DNA of 27,605 bases from JACCUZ01 sp038246575 (GCA_038246575.1 JBBRVU010000035.1:1-27605), one strand, 5' to 3'; positions 1 to 8,120 are shown, counted from the stretch's first letter. Notes: a model not told the origin generated them from the sequence alone. A program made the numbers and translations.

Positions 1-1157
1 CGGCCGTTGTCGAACAGTGCGTCGACGGCCTCCTGGAGCATCCGCTTCTCGTTGTTGACGATGATCTCGGGCGCACCGAGGTCGAGCAGCCGCTTGAGGC
101 GGTTGTTCCGGTTGATCACACGCCGGTAGAGGTCGTTCAGGTCAGAGGTGGCGAACCGGCCACCGTCGAGCTGGACCATCGGGCGCAGGTCCGGCGGGAT
201 GACCGGGACGCAGTCCAGGACCATGCCCATCGGCGAGTTGCGGGTGTTGAGGAACGCCGAGACGACCTTGAGCCGCTTGAGCGACCGGGTCTTCTTCTGG
301 CCCTTGCCGGTGCGGATGATCTCCCGCAGCGACTCGGCCTCGGCCTCGAGGTCGAAGGACTCGAGGCGACGCTGCAGCGCAGCCGCGCCCATGCCGCCCT
401 GGAAGTACATCCCGAAGCGGTCGCGCATCTCGCGGTAGAGGATTTCGTCGCCCTCGAGGTCTTGGACCTTGAGGTTCTTGAACCGGTCCCAGACCGCCTG
501 GATCCGCTCGATCTCCTGGTCGGCCCGCTTGCGCAGCTGGTTCATCTCGCGCTCGGCGGACTCGCGGACCTTGCGCTTGGCGTCGGACTTCGCACCCTCC
601 GCCTCGAGCGCGGCCGTGTCGGTCTCGAGGACCTTCTGGCGCGCCTCGACGTCAGCGTCGCGGCGCTGCTCGATCTGCTTGACCTCGACACCGATCTTCG
701 CCTCGAGGGACGGGAGGTCGCGGTGGCGCTCCTCGTCGTCGACCGAGGTGATCATGTAGGCGGCGAAGTAGATGACCTTCTCGAGGTCCTTGGGCGCCAG
801 GTCGAGCAGGTAGCCCAGCCGCGAGGGAACACCCTTGAAGTACCAGATGTGGGTGACCGGAGCGGCCAGCTCGATGTGACCCATCCGCTCACGTCGCACC
901 TTGGCGCGGGTGACCTCGACGCCGCAGCGCTCGCAGATGATGCCCTTGAAGCGGACCCGCTTGTACTTCCCGCAGTAGCACTCCCAGTCGCGGGTCGGGC
1001 CGAAGATCTTCTCGCAGAAGAGTCCGTCCTTCTCCGGCTTCAGCGTGCGGTAGTTGATCGTTTCTGGCTTCTTGACCTCGCCGTGGGACCACTGACGGAT
1101 GTCGTCAGCAGTGGCGAGACCGATACGTAGCTCGTCGAAGAAATTGACGTCGAGCAA
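1..1157 (-). CDS. rpoC: RNA polymerase beta' subunit, N-terminal part (3' end outside window)
   Basis: Encodes the first ~385 residues of the beta' subunit, which with beta forms the RNA polymerase active-site cleft. The translation begins MLDVNFFDELRIG, as in mycobacterial RpoC. The N-terminal zinc-ribbon cysteines are visible (ECYCGKYKRVRF, then CERCGVEV) at about residues 60-78. The start is TTG at 1157, chosen because the family N-terminus begins exactly there and an AAGGA ribosome-binding site lies about five bases upstream. No ATG gives this N-terminus. It follows rpoB by 53 bp on the same strand, so it is surely co-transcribed. The gene runs off the left edge, so the catalytic NADFDGD region is not in view. 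Identity is essentially certain. Confidence 0.97.
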   Translation of the reverse strand, partial: MLDVNFFDELRIGLATADDIRQWSHGEVKKPETINYRTLKPEKDGLFCEKIFGPTRDWECYCGKYKRVRFKGIICERCGVEVTRAKVRRERMGHIELAAPVTHIWYFKGVPSRLGYLLDLAPKDLEKVIYFAAYMITSVDDEERHRDLPSLEAKIGVEVKQIEQRRDADVEARQKVLETDTAALEAEGAKSDAKRKVRESAEREMNQLRKRADQEIERIQAVWDRFKNLKVQDLEGDEILYREMRDRFGMYFQGGMGAAALQRRLESFDLEAEAESLREIIRTGKGQKKTRSLKRLKVVSAFLNTRNSPMGMVLDCVPVIPPDLRPMVQLDGGRFATSDLNDLYRRVINRNNRLKRLLDLGAPEIIVNNEKRMLQEAVDALFDNG

Positions 1158-1210
1158 GATTTCCTTCTTTCGAAAGTTCAGACTCTGGCCATGTGCGTGC
1201 CTGCTGTGGG

Positions 1211-4200
1211 CTAGACCTCTTCGACGCTGCTCGGCTCACGCCGGGACAGGTCGATGCCCAGTTCCTCTGCGGCTCGGAAGACGTCCTCGTCGGTCTCGCG
1301 CATCTCGATGGACATGCCGTCGCTGGAGAGCACCTCGACGTTGAGGCACAGCGACTGCATCTCCTTGATGAGCACCTTGAAGGACTCCGGGATGCCCGGC
1401 TCCGGGATGTTCTCGCCCTTGACGATGGCCTCGTAGACCTTCACCCGGCCGAGCACGTCGTCGGACTTGATCGTCAGCAGCTCCTGGAGCGCGTAGGAGG
1501 CGCCGTAGGCCTCGAGGGCCCACACCTCCATCTCGCCGAAGCGCTGACCGCCGAACTGCGCCTTACCGCCCAGCGGCTGCTGGGTGATCATCGAGTACGG
1601 ACCGGTCGACCTGGCGTGGATCTTGTCATCGACCAGGTGGAGCAGCTTGAGGATGTAGATGTAGCCGACGGCCACCGGGTCCACGAACGGCTCGCCGGAG
1701 CGGCCGTCGTAGAGCCGTGCCTTGCCCGACTCACCGATGAGCTGCACGCCGTCACGGTTGGGCAGGGTCGAGCCGAGCAGGCCGGTGATCTCCTCCTCGC
1801 GAGCCCCGTCGAAGACCGGGGTTGCCACGTTGGTGCCGGGCTCCCCCTTGTCCGCGCCGATCCGGGCGAGGCTCTGCTTCCAGTGCGGCGCGTTCTTGGT
1901 GTCGCCGCCGGTCGCATCCCAGCCGGTCTTGGCCACCCAGCCCAGGTGGGTCTCGAGAACCTGGCCGACGTTCATCCGGCCGGGCACGCCCAGCGGGTTG
2001 AGCACGATGTCGACCGGCGTTCCGTCCTCGAGGAACGGCATGTCCTCGACGGGCAGGATCTTGGAGATGACGCCCTTGTTGCCGTGCCGGCCGGCGAGCT
2101 TGTCACCGTCGGTGATCTTGCGCTTCTGGGCCACGTAGACGCGGACCAGCTGGTTGACACCCGGCGGGAGCTCGTAGCCCTCGTCGCGGTCGAACACCTT
2201 GACGCCGATGACCTTGCCGGACTCGCCGTGCGGCACCTTCAGCGAGGTGTCGCGCACCTCGCGCGCCTTCTCGCCGAAGATCGCACGGAGCAGGCGCTCC
2301 TCCGGGGTGAGCTCGGTCTCGCCCTTGGGCGTGACCTTGCCGACCAGGATGTCGCCCGGCACGACGTCGGCACCGATGCGGATGATGCCGCGCTCGTCGA
2401 GGTCCGCAAGGACCTCCTCGGAGACGTTGGGGATGTCCCGGGTGATCTCCTCGGCACCGAGCTTGGTGTCGCGGGCGTCGACCTCGTGCTCCTCGATGTG
2501 GATCGAGGAGAGGACGTCGTCCTGCACCAGCCGCTGGCTGAGGATGATCGCGTCCTCGTAGTTGTGACCCTCCCAGGACATGAACGCCACGAGCAGGTTG
2601 CGCCCGAGCGCCATCTCACCGTCGTCGGTGCAGGGTCCGTCGGCGATGACCTGGCCGGCCTCGACCCGCTCGCCCTCGTCGACGGTCGGCTTCTGGTTGA
2701 ACGAGGTGCCCTGGTTGGAGCGGCGGAACTTCGCGATGCGGTACGTCGAGTAGGTGCCGTCGTCGTTCATGACGGTGACCAGGTCAGCGGAGACCTCCTG
2801 GACCACGCCACCCTTCTCTGCGATGAGGACGTCACCGGCGTCGACAGCGGCGCGGTACTCCATGCCGGTGCCGACCAGTGGCGCCTCCGACCGCAGCAGC
2901 GGCACGGACTGGCGCTGCATGTTCGAGCCCATCAGGGCGCGGTTGGCGTCGTCATGCTCGAGGAACGGGATCATGGCAGTCGCGACCGACACCATCTGGC
3001 GCGGCGAGACATCCATGTAGTCGACCTCGGCGGCCGGGATGAACTCGACCTCGCCACCCTTGCGGCGCACCAGGACGCGCGCCTCGGCGAAGGTGCTCTT
3101 CTCGTCGAGAGGAGCGTTCGCCTGGGCGATGACGTGCTCGTCCTCCTCGTCGGCGGTGAGGTAGTCGACCTGGTCGGTGACCTTGCCCTTGATGACCTTG
3201 CGGTAGGGCGTCTCGACGAAGCCGAACTCGTTGATCCGGCCGTAGGTCGCGAGCGACCCGATCAGGCCGATGTTCGGGCCTTCCGGGGTCTCGATCGGGC
3301 ACATCCGGCCGTAGTGGCTGGTGTGCACGTCGCGGACCTCGAAGCCAGCGCGCTCACGGGAGAGGCCACCCGGGCCCAGCGCCGACAGGCGGCGCTTGTG
3401 GGTGAGCCCCGCGAGCGGATTGGTCTGGTCCATGAACTGGCTGAGCTGGGAGGTTCCGAAGAACTCCTTGATGCTCGCCACGACCGGGCGGATGTTGATC
3501 AGGGTCTGCGGCGTGATCGCCTCGACGTCCTGGGTGGTCATCCGCTCGCGCACGACCCGCTCCATGCGGGACAGGCCGGTGCGGACCTGGTTCTGGATCA
3601 GCTCGCCCACGGTCCGCAGGCGCCGGTTGCCGAAGTGGTCGATGTCGTCGACCTCGACCCGGACGGTCTTGCCGCCCCGGCCCTCGGAGGTCACCGCGGG
3701 CATCTCGGTCTCGCCGGCGTGCAGCTTCACGAGGTAGCGGATGGTCTCGACGATGTCGTCCATCGTCAGCACGCTCGAACCGAGCGGCAGCTCGAGCCCG
3801 AGCTTCTTGTTCACCTTGTAGCGACCGACCTTGGCGAGGTCGTAGCGCTTGGGGTTGAAGTACAGGTTGTCCAGCAGCGTCTGCGCGGCCTCGCGGGTGG
3901 GCGGCTCGCCCGGGCGCAGCTTGCGGTAGATGTCGAGCAGGGCGTCGTCCTGCCCTGTGGTGTGGTCCTTCTCGAGGGTGGCCCGGATCGACTCGTAGTC
4001 GCCGAACTCGTCGAGGATCTTCGCGTCGTCCCAGCCCAGCGCCTTGAGCAGCACGGTGACCGACTGCTTGCGCTTGCGGTCGACGCGGACGCCGACCTGG
4101 TCGCGCTTGTCGATCTCGAACTCGAGCCAGGCCCCACGGGAGGGGATGATCTTGGTGCCGAAGACGTCCTTGTCCGACGTCTTGTCCACCGACTTGTCGA

Positions 4201-4732
4201 AGTAGACACCCGGCGAGCGGACCAGCTGGGACACGACGACACGCTCGGTGCCGTTGATGATGAAGGTGCCCTTGTCGGTCATCAGCGGGAAGTCACCCAT
4301 GAACACCGTCTGGCTCTTGATCTCGCCAGTGGTGTTGTTCATGAACTCGGCGGTGACGAACAGGGGCGCCGAGTAGGTGATGTCACGCTCCTTGCAGTCC
4401 TCGATCGAGTACTTCGGAGGCTCGAACCGGTGATCGCGGAACGACAGGGACATGGTCCCCTGGAAGTCCTCGATCGGGCTGATCTCCTCGAAGATCTCTT
4501 CGAGGCCCGACGTCGTGGAGACGTCGTCACGGCCTTCTCCCGTGGCCTTCTCGACCCGGGTCACCCAGCGATCGTTGCCGAGCAGTGAGTCGAAGCTGTG
4601 GGTCTGCAGGGAGAGCAGATTGGGAACCTCGAGAGGTTCGTGGATCTTCGCAAACGAGATGCGACGGGAGAGGGAGCTCCCACGTGCGGTGGTGGTGCGG
4701 TCGGTGGAGGGGGCGGTGCGCGAGGCGGCCAA
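1211..4732 (-). CDS. rpoB: RNA polymerase beta subunit
   Basis: Encodes a 1173-residue beta subunit, the usual length for actinobacteria. Family landmarks include RISFAKIHEPLEVP near the N-terminus, SPIEDFQGTMSLSF, and the rifampicin-binding cluster SQLSQFMDQTNPL...THKRRLSALGPGGL at about residues 425-455. In that cluster the Asp, His and Ser at the usual resistance positions are wild type, so no common rifampicin-resistance change is present. The C-terminal KFGGQRFGEMEVWALEAYGA region contacts beta'. I chose the TTG at 4732 (MAASRTAPST) over the ATG 20 codons upstream. A GGAAGGA ribosome-binding site sits about six bases before TTG, and the extra upstream residues are not family-like; mycobacterial rpoB also starts with TTG. 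rpoC follows directly. A sigma-70-type promoter lies about 100 bp upstream. Confidence 0.98.
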   Translation of the reverse strand: MAASRTAPSTDRTTTARGSSLSRRISFAKIHEPLEVPNLLSLQTHSFDSLLGNDRWVTRVEKATGEGRDDVSTTSGLEEIFEEISPIEDFQGTMSLSFRDHRFEPPKYSIEDCKERDITYSAPLFVTAEFMNNTTGEIKSQTVFMGDFPLMTDKGTFIINGTERVVVSQLVRSPGVYFDKSVDKTSDKDVFGTKIIPSRGAWLEFEIDKRDQVGVRVDRKRKQSVTVLLKALGWDDAKILDEFGDYESIRATLEKDHTTGQDDALLDIYRKLRPGEPPTREAAQTLLDNLYFNPKRYDLAKVGRYKVNKKLGLELPLGSSVLTMDDIVETIRYLVKLHAGETEMPAVTSEGRGGKTVRVEVDDIDHFGNRRLRTVGELIQNQVRTGLSRMERVVRERMTTQDVEAITPQTLINIRPVVASIKEFFGTSQLSQFMDQTNPLAGLTHKRRLSALGPGGLSRERAGFEVRDVHTSHYGRMCPIETPEGPNIGLIGSLATYGRINEFGFVETPYRKVIKGKVTDQVDYLTADEEDEHVIAQANAPLDEKSTFAEARVLVRRKGGEVEFIPAAEVDYMDVSPRQMVSVATAMIPFLEHDDANRALMGSNMQRQSVPLLRSEAPLVGTGMEYRAAVDAGDVLIAEKGGVVQEVSADLVTVMNDDGTYSTYRIAKFRRSNQGTSFNQKPTVDEGERVEAGQVIADGPCTDDGEMALGRNLLVAFMSWEGHNYEDAIILSQRLVQDDVLSSIHIEEHEVDARDTKLGAEEITRDIPNVSEEVLADLDERGIIRIGADVVPGDILVGKVTPKGETELTPEERLLRAIFGEKAREVRDTSLKVPHGESGKVIGVKVFDRDEGYELPPGVNQLVRVYVAQKRKITDGDKLAGRHGNKGVISKILPVEDMPFLEDGTPVDIVLNPLGVPGRMNVGQVLETHLGWVAKTGWDATGGDTKNAPHWKQSLARIGADKGEPGTNVATPVFDGAREEEITGLLGSTLPNRDGVQLIGESGKARLYDGRSGEPFVDPVAVGYIYILKLLHLVDDKIHARSTGPYSMITQQPLGGKAQFGGQRFGEMEVWALEAYGASYALQELLTIKSDDVLGRVKVYEAIVKGENIPEPGIPESFKVLIKEMQSLCLNVEVLSSDGMSIEMRETDEDVFRAAEELGIDLSRREPSSVEEV

Positions 4733-4830
4733 GAGTGGTCCTTCCGAGGGCTGCCGGACTCTCATCAGCGCATGCCGGACCACCCAGGGCAAATGCCCAG
4801 GGGTGAGGTCAAGTGGCAGCGCAAAGCGAC

Positions 4831-4859
4831 AGCATACGCCACGCGGCGGCTGACCTCAA
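4831..4859 (-). promoter_or_regulatory. rpoBC promoter, -35 and -10 boxes
   Basis: On the minus strand TTGAGG (4854-4859) is followed after exactly 17 bases by TATGCT (4831-4836), a good match to a housekeeping-sigma promoter. Transcription would begin near 4824, giving an untranslated leader of roughly 90 bases before the TTG start of rpoB. This is inferred from spacing and sequence only. Confidence 0.65.
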
Positions 4860-5076
4860 GCGGGCAGGCGCCGTCGGCGCCAACGTCACGAGGTCGGCGC
4901 CAGCAGGATGGACCGGCAACCGGCCTGCGTCAAGACCCCTCGCCGGGTTCGAGGCCATCTGTGGACCTCTCACCCCGGGCCTCAGAGCGTGTCGATCCCG
5001 CTGACCCGCCAGGCCGAACCGACCCGCGACATGGTCATCCGCACCCGGAACCGGAAGACCGGCGGGAACATGCCAA

Positions 5077-5118
5077 GAGGGGCGGCAGGTCCGGACGAAT
5101 CCGGACGTACCGCCCCTC
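5077..5118 (-). terminator. Hairpin terminator or attenuator after rplL
   Basis: In the transcript the two arms (5100-5118 and 5077-5095) form a 19-position stem with one G-U pair and one C-C mismatch, closed by a UUCG tetraloop. The stem is GC-rich (GAGGGGCGG at its base) and there is no U-run after it. It lies 33 bases past the rplL stop. It could end most rplJL transcripts or act as a processing or attenuation site upstream of rpoBC. Confidence 0.6.
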
Positions 5119-5150
5119 CCGGAGGTGCAGGTCGTGCTGGCCAGCTGGTG

Positions 5151-5543
5151 CTACTTGACGGTGACCGTCGCGCCGGCGCCCTCGAGGGCCGCCTTCGCCT
5201 TCTCCGCGGCCTCCTTGGCGACCTTCTCCAGAACCGGCTTGGGCGTGCCGTCGACCAGGTCCTTGGCCTCCTTGAGGCCCAGGCTGGTGAGGGCGCGCAC
5301 CTCCTTGATGACCTGGATCTTCTTGTCGCCGGCTGCCTCGAGGATGACGTCGAACTCATCCTGCTCGGCGGCGGCTTCGCCTGCGTCGCCGCCAGCGCCA
5401 CCGGCGCTAGGGGCGGCAACGGCGACCTGGGCGGCCGCGGTGACGCCGAAGGTCTCCTCGAACTGCTTCACGAACTCCGAGAGCTCGATCAGCGTCATCT
5501 CCTTGAACGACTCGAGGAGGTCGTCGGTGCTGAGCTTCGCCAT
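5151..5543 (-). CDS. rplL: Ribosomal protein L7/L12 (bL12)
   Basis: This 130-residue protein is the stalk protein of the large ribosomal subunit that recruits translation factors. It has the usual three parts: an N-terminal dimerisation and L10-binding helix region (MAKLSTDDLLESFKEMTLIE), an Ala/Gly-rich hinge at about residues 36-58, and the conserved C-terminal domain (FDVILEAAGDKKIQVIKEVR through GLKEAKDLVDGTPKPVLEKV). The ATG at 5543 has an AAAGGA site eight bases upstream. It follows rplJ by 51 bp, the normal rplJ-rplL pairing, which lets L10 and L12 be made together. A strong hairpin follows the stop codon. Confidence 0.98.
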   Translation of the reverse strand: MAKLSTDDLLESFKEMTLIELSEFVKQFEETFGVTAAAQVAVAAPSAGGAGGDAGEAAAEQDEFDVILEAAGDKKIQVIKEVRALTSLGLKEAKDLVDGTPKPVLEKVAKEAAEKAKAALEGAGATVTVK

Positions 5544-5594
5544 GGTGGCGGTCCTTTCGTGGGTGGGGCTGATACGTCGGATGGGTGGCGGGCG

Positions 5595-6302
5595 TCAGCC
5601 CTCGGTGACCTCGTCGGCCGCAGCCTCGTCGGCGGGGGTGGCCTCGGTGGCTTCAGCCGCCGGAGCCTCGGTGGTCTCAGTGGCCTCAGTGGCCTCGGCC
5701 GTCGGAGCCTCAGTGGCCTCAGTGGCCTCGGCCGTCGGAGCCGCTGGGGCCTCGGCGGTCGCACTGGTGGCCGCGAGGACGCTGGGGTCCGCCTCGGCCT
5801 TGACCCGCAGCGCATCCATGACGCGTGCGGCCTGCGCCAGCGGCGCAGCGAAGAGGGCGACGGCGTTCTGCAACGACGCCTGCATGGCCCCCGCGAGCTT
5901 GGCGAGGAGAACCTCACGCGACTCGAGGTCGGCGAGCTTGGCGAGCTCGGCGGGCGACAGCGCCTTGCCGTCGAGGATCCCGCCCTTGATCACCAGGAAC
6001 GGGTGGGCCTTGGCGAAGTCACGCAACCCCTTGGCTGCCTCGACCGGGTCGCCCTTGACGAAGGCGATGGCCGACGGACCCTGGAGCATGCCGTCGAACG
6101 CCCCGACCCCGGCTTCCCGGGCGGCGATCTTGGTCAGCGTGTTCTTCACCACGGCGTACGAGGTGTCCGCGCCGAGGGATCGGCGCAGCTCCTTGAGCTG
6201 GGCGACAGAGAGCCCGCGGTACTCGGTGAGCACCGCCGCGTGGGAGCTACGGAACTCCTGCGCCAGCTCGGCGACCGTGGCCGCCTTGTCAGGCCTTGCC
6301 AT
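5595..6302 (-). CDS. rplJ: Ribosomal protein L10 (uL10) with a long acidic C-terminal tail
   Basis: L10 anchors the L12 dimers to 23S rRNA and represses its own operon by binding the mRNA leader. The protein begins MARPDKAATVAELAQEF and has the expected core (LTEYRGLSVAQLKELRRSL, YAVVKNTLTKIAA) over about residues 1-175. Family members are usually 165-180 residues; this one is 235. The extra ~60 residues are a low-complexity Ala/Thr/Glu/Pro tail (repeats of APTAEATEATE) that includes a perfect 33-bp tandem duplication. The start is the ATG at 6302; residues upstream in the frame are not L10-like. The SD-like GGAAGGGGG is rather distant (about 11 bases). rplL follows. Confidence 0.96.
   Translation of the reverse strand: MARPDKAATVAELAQEFRSSHAAVLTEYRGLSVAQLKELRRSLGADTSYAVVKNTLTKIAAREAGVGAFDGMLQGPSAIAFVKGDPVEAAKGLRDFAKAHPFLVIKGGILDGKALSPAELAKLADLESREVLLAKLAGAMQASLQNAVALFAAPLAQAARVMDALRVKAEADPSVLAATSATAEAPAAPTAEATEATEAPTAEATEATETTEAPAAEATEATPADEAAADEVTEG
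5676..5741 (-). repeat. Perfect 33-bp tandem duplication inside rplJ
   Basis: Positions 5676-5708 and 5709-5741 are identical. They encode two consecutive copies of the 11-residue unit APTAEATEATE in the C-terminal tail of L10. Degenerate versions of the unit flank them, so the tail appears to have grown by slippage, with this step the most recent. Confidence 0.95.
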
Positions 6303-6368
6303 GAATGGCCGGCCCCCTTCCCTTTGACGAATGTCGAACCGCCGCCCGGCCCGCCAGGACGCAGAGAA

Positions 6369-6392
6369 CCCCGTTGCGCAGGCGCAACGGGG
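6369..6392 (-). promoter_or_regulatory. Hairpin in the rplJ leader, candidate L10 autoregulatory or attenuator element
   Basis: A perfect inverted repeat (CCCCGTTGCGC, two bases, GCGCAACGGGG) lies about 67 bases before the rplJ start. In the transcript it folds as a ten-pair stem with a four-base loop followed by UUCUCU. Leaders of rplJL operons commonly carry an L10-binding structure plus an attenuator. Position and form fit, but I cannot confirm the L10-binding motif by eye. Confidence 0.5.
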
Positions 6393-6530
6393 CGGGGAGG
6401 TCGGGCTGGTCCGGGTGGACCGGCAACGACACCATCGTCTCGTGTCGCCTACGCGGGTCGCCTGCGGTGGCGGGCCTTCGACCGCTGGCCCTCTCGGGAC
6501 AGCGGCAACCTGCGGTCTGTGGCAGCGGAC

Positions 6531-6560
6531 AATGTACGTGCTGACCGGCCGGAGGGCCAA
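6531..6560 (-). promoter_or_regulatory. Possible rplJL promoter
   Basis: On the minus strand TTGGCC (6555-6560) and TACATT (6531-6536) are separated by 18 bases. This would give an rplJ leader of about 220 bases containing the hairpin at 6369-6392. The -35 match is moderate. The position just after the lipoprotein stop fits a separate rplJL transcript. Confidence 0.4.
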
Positions 6561-6570
6561 ATCTGCTGCG

Positions 6571-7392
6571 TCAGGGAGTCAGCTTGTCCGCGTCGAAGAC
6601 CTGCTTGGTCGAGGGCTGTTGGATGCGCACGTTCTCGCCCCAGGCCCGGTAGACCCCGGTGATCGAGAACAGCTGCTCACCGGTGGGCAGGTCGACGGTG
6701 TAGCGGCGGGGCAGGCCGGTGGTGTCCACCCAGAGGTCGTAGTTCAACGTCTCGGCACCGGCGTCGAGCATGGACTGGTACTGCTCCTGGACCGACCCGG
6801 TCGCCGCCCTCGTGGCCCGGCGCAGGCCGACGTCGGCGTGATAGTGCGTCGTGGCCTCACCCTCGATCGTCGCGGGGCCGACCTCCGTGACGCGGGCCGC
6901 CGACTGGAGCAGGCCGAGGGCCTGCGCCGGGTCGAACGCCGTACGGAGCTGCTCGACGACCGGGGCGAGGTCCTTCCCGACGGGTGTGCGCGGTGACGAC
7001 GAGACCTTGACCCACGGCTTGGATCGAGGCAGACCCTTGGCAGCCGGCAGCGCCAGATAGCTGGCCGTCGGCAGTAGAACCGCGCGGACCTGCCCGATCT
7101 CCGGCATGGTCAGCTCGACGTCGGCGTCGTACGCGCCGGTGGTGAACCGCATGGTCCCCGACCCGGAGAGCGTCCGGCCCCCGCCGCTGCCGGAGAAGAC
7201 GAACTGAGCCGTTCCCGACGCGACCATGCGCGCAGAGACGTCGGTGTACAGCCCCGGTCCGGACGTCGTGCTCGGCGACGGGCTGGATCTGGCCGACCCC
7301 CCCGCCCCGGCGTCGAGAACCTGGCCGCACCCGCTGAGGGTTGCGGCGAAGATCCCGACGGCGACTGCCGCTGCGGTGGTTCGACGGCGCAT
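6571..7392 (-). CDS. Secreted lipoprotein, LppX/LprAFG-like (LolA-like fold)
   Basis: This 273-residue protein begins with a lipoprotein signal: MRRR, a hydrophobic stretch, then the lipobox LSGC with the lipid-modified cysteine at residue 22. A Ser/Pro/Gly linker follows (about 30-48), then a beta-rich domain with patterns such as GTAQFVFSGSGGG, YDADVELTMPEIGQVRAV, YNLWVD-like YDLWVDTTGLPRRY and a terminal FSITGVYRAWGENVRI. This resembles mycobacterial LprG/LppX proteins, which bind lipids at the outer face of the membrane. The ATG lies just two bases after the rplA stop codon (7395), so it is probably translationally coupled to the ribosomal gene. A transport or chaperone role is inferred from fold resemblance only; the specific ligand is unknown. 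Confidence 0.8.
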   Translation of the reverse strand: MRRRTTAAAVAVGIFAATLSGCGQVLDAGAGGSARSSPSPSTTSGPGLYTDVSARMVASGTAQFVFSGSGGGRTLSGSGTMRFTTGAYDADVELTMPEIGQVRAVLLPTASYLALPAAKGLPRSKPWVKVSSSPRTPVGKDLAPVVEQLRTAFDPAQALGLLQSAARVTEVGPATIEGEATTHYHADVGLRRATRAATGSVQEQYQSMLDAGAETLNYDLWVDTTGLPRRYTVDLPTGEQLFSITGVYRAWGENVRIQQPSTKQVFDADKLTP

Positions 7393-7394
7393 CC

Positions 7395-8120
7395 CTACGC
7401 CGACGAGGCGGCCTCTGCCTCGTCCAGCAGGCCACGCGACTTGTTGGGGTCCAGAGCGATGCCAGGGCCCATGGTGGTGGACATGGTGGCCTTGCGGATG
7501 TACCGACCCTTGGCGGCTGAGGGCTTGAGCCGCAGGATCTCGTCCAGGGCCGCGCCGTAGTTCTCCACGAGGGCGTTCTCGCCGAAGGAGACCTTGCCAA
7601 TGATGAAGTGCAGGTTCGAGTTCCGGTCGACCCGGAACTCGATCTTTCCGCCCTTGATGTCGGAGACGGCCTTGGCCACGTCGGGCGTGACCGTCCCGGT
7701 CTTCGGGTTGGGCATCAGCCCACGCGGGCCCAGGACACGACCGAGGCGACCGACCTTGCCCATCATGTCGGGCGTGGCGACGACCGCGTCGAAGTCGAGA
7801 CGGCCCTTGTTGACCTCGTCGATCAGGGCGTCGTCGCCGACGATGTCGGCACCGGCGGCCGTGGCCTGCTCGGCGCGCTCACCGGTGGCGAACACCAGGA
7901 CCCGCGCCGTCTTGCCGGTGCCGTGCGGGAGGTTGACGGTGCCGCGCACCATCTGGTCGGCCTTGCGCGGGTCGACGCCGAGGCGCATCGCCACCTCGAT
8001 CGACGCGTCGTACGACGTCGTCGAGGTCTCCTTGGCAAGGCGGACGGCGTCCAGTGGTGGGTAGAACTTGTCGGCGTCGATCTTCTCGGCGGCGGCACGG
8101 TAGGACTTGCTGCGCTTCAT
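7395..8120 (-). CDS. rplA: Ribosomal protein L1 (uL1)
   Basis: This 241-residue protein binds the L1 stalk of 23S rRNA and represses translation of its own operon. It shows the family signature GRLGRVLGPRGLMPNPKTGTVT near the middle, the RGTVNLPHGTGKTARVLVFA strand-loop and the C-terminal KGRYIRKATMSTTMGPGI. The ATG at 8120 has an AGGAGC site seven bases upstream. It lies 73 bp after rplK, the usual rplK-rplA pair. Its stop codon is almost contiguous with the start of the lipoprotein gene. Confidence 0.98.
   Translation of the reverse strand: MKRSKSYRAAAEKIDADKFYPPLDAVRLAKETSTTSYDASIEVAMRLGVDPRKADQMVRGTVNLPHGTGKTARVLVFATGERAEQATAAGADIVGDDALIDEVNKGRLDFDAVVATPDMMGKVGRLGRVLGPRGLMPNPKTGTVTPDVAKAVSDIKGGKIEFRVDRNSNLHFIIGKVSFGENALVENYGAALDEILRLKPSAAKGRYIRKATMSTTMGPGIALDPNKSRGLLDEAEAASSA

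Larger units (their letters stand above)
4733..5150. other. rplL-rpoB intergenic region (418 bp)
   Basis: No credible gene lies here. Reading in the direction of transcription (minus), it holds a strong hairpin just after rplL, a stretch with no recognisable feature, a sigma-70-type promoter at 4831-4859, a leader of about 90 bases, and the rpoB ribosome-binding site. Open frames across it are extensions of overlapping frames without family-like residues. The layout suggests rpoBC is transcribed mainly from its own promoter, with read-through from rplJL limited by the hairpin. Confidence 0.8.

Noticed and set aside
1193..4588. A 1131-residue open frame on the plus strand opposite rpoB
   Set aside because: It mirrors the codon pattern of rpoB on the other strand. 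The translation is rich in Asp, Leu, Val, Gly, His and Arg, as expected from reversed GC-biased codons, and matches no family I know. Such antisense frames are common in high-GC genomes.
4733..4792. An ATG start for rpoB 20 codons upstream
   Set aside because: The added residues are not family-like. The TTG at 4732 has an excellent ribosome-binding site and agrees with mycobacterial rpoB.
6303..6560. N-terminal extension of rplJ to 321 residues
   Set aside because: The upstream residues lie in the leader and include the hairpin region. L10 begins at MARPDK, matching the family.
4908..6662. A 584-residue plus-strand frame with a Gly/Leu/Ser-rich repeat section
   Set aside because: The repeat section is simply the antisense of the repeated rplJ tail. 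The frame crosses rplL, rplJ and the leader, which are well supported on the other strand.
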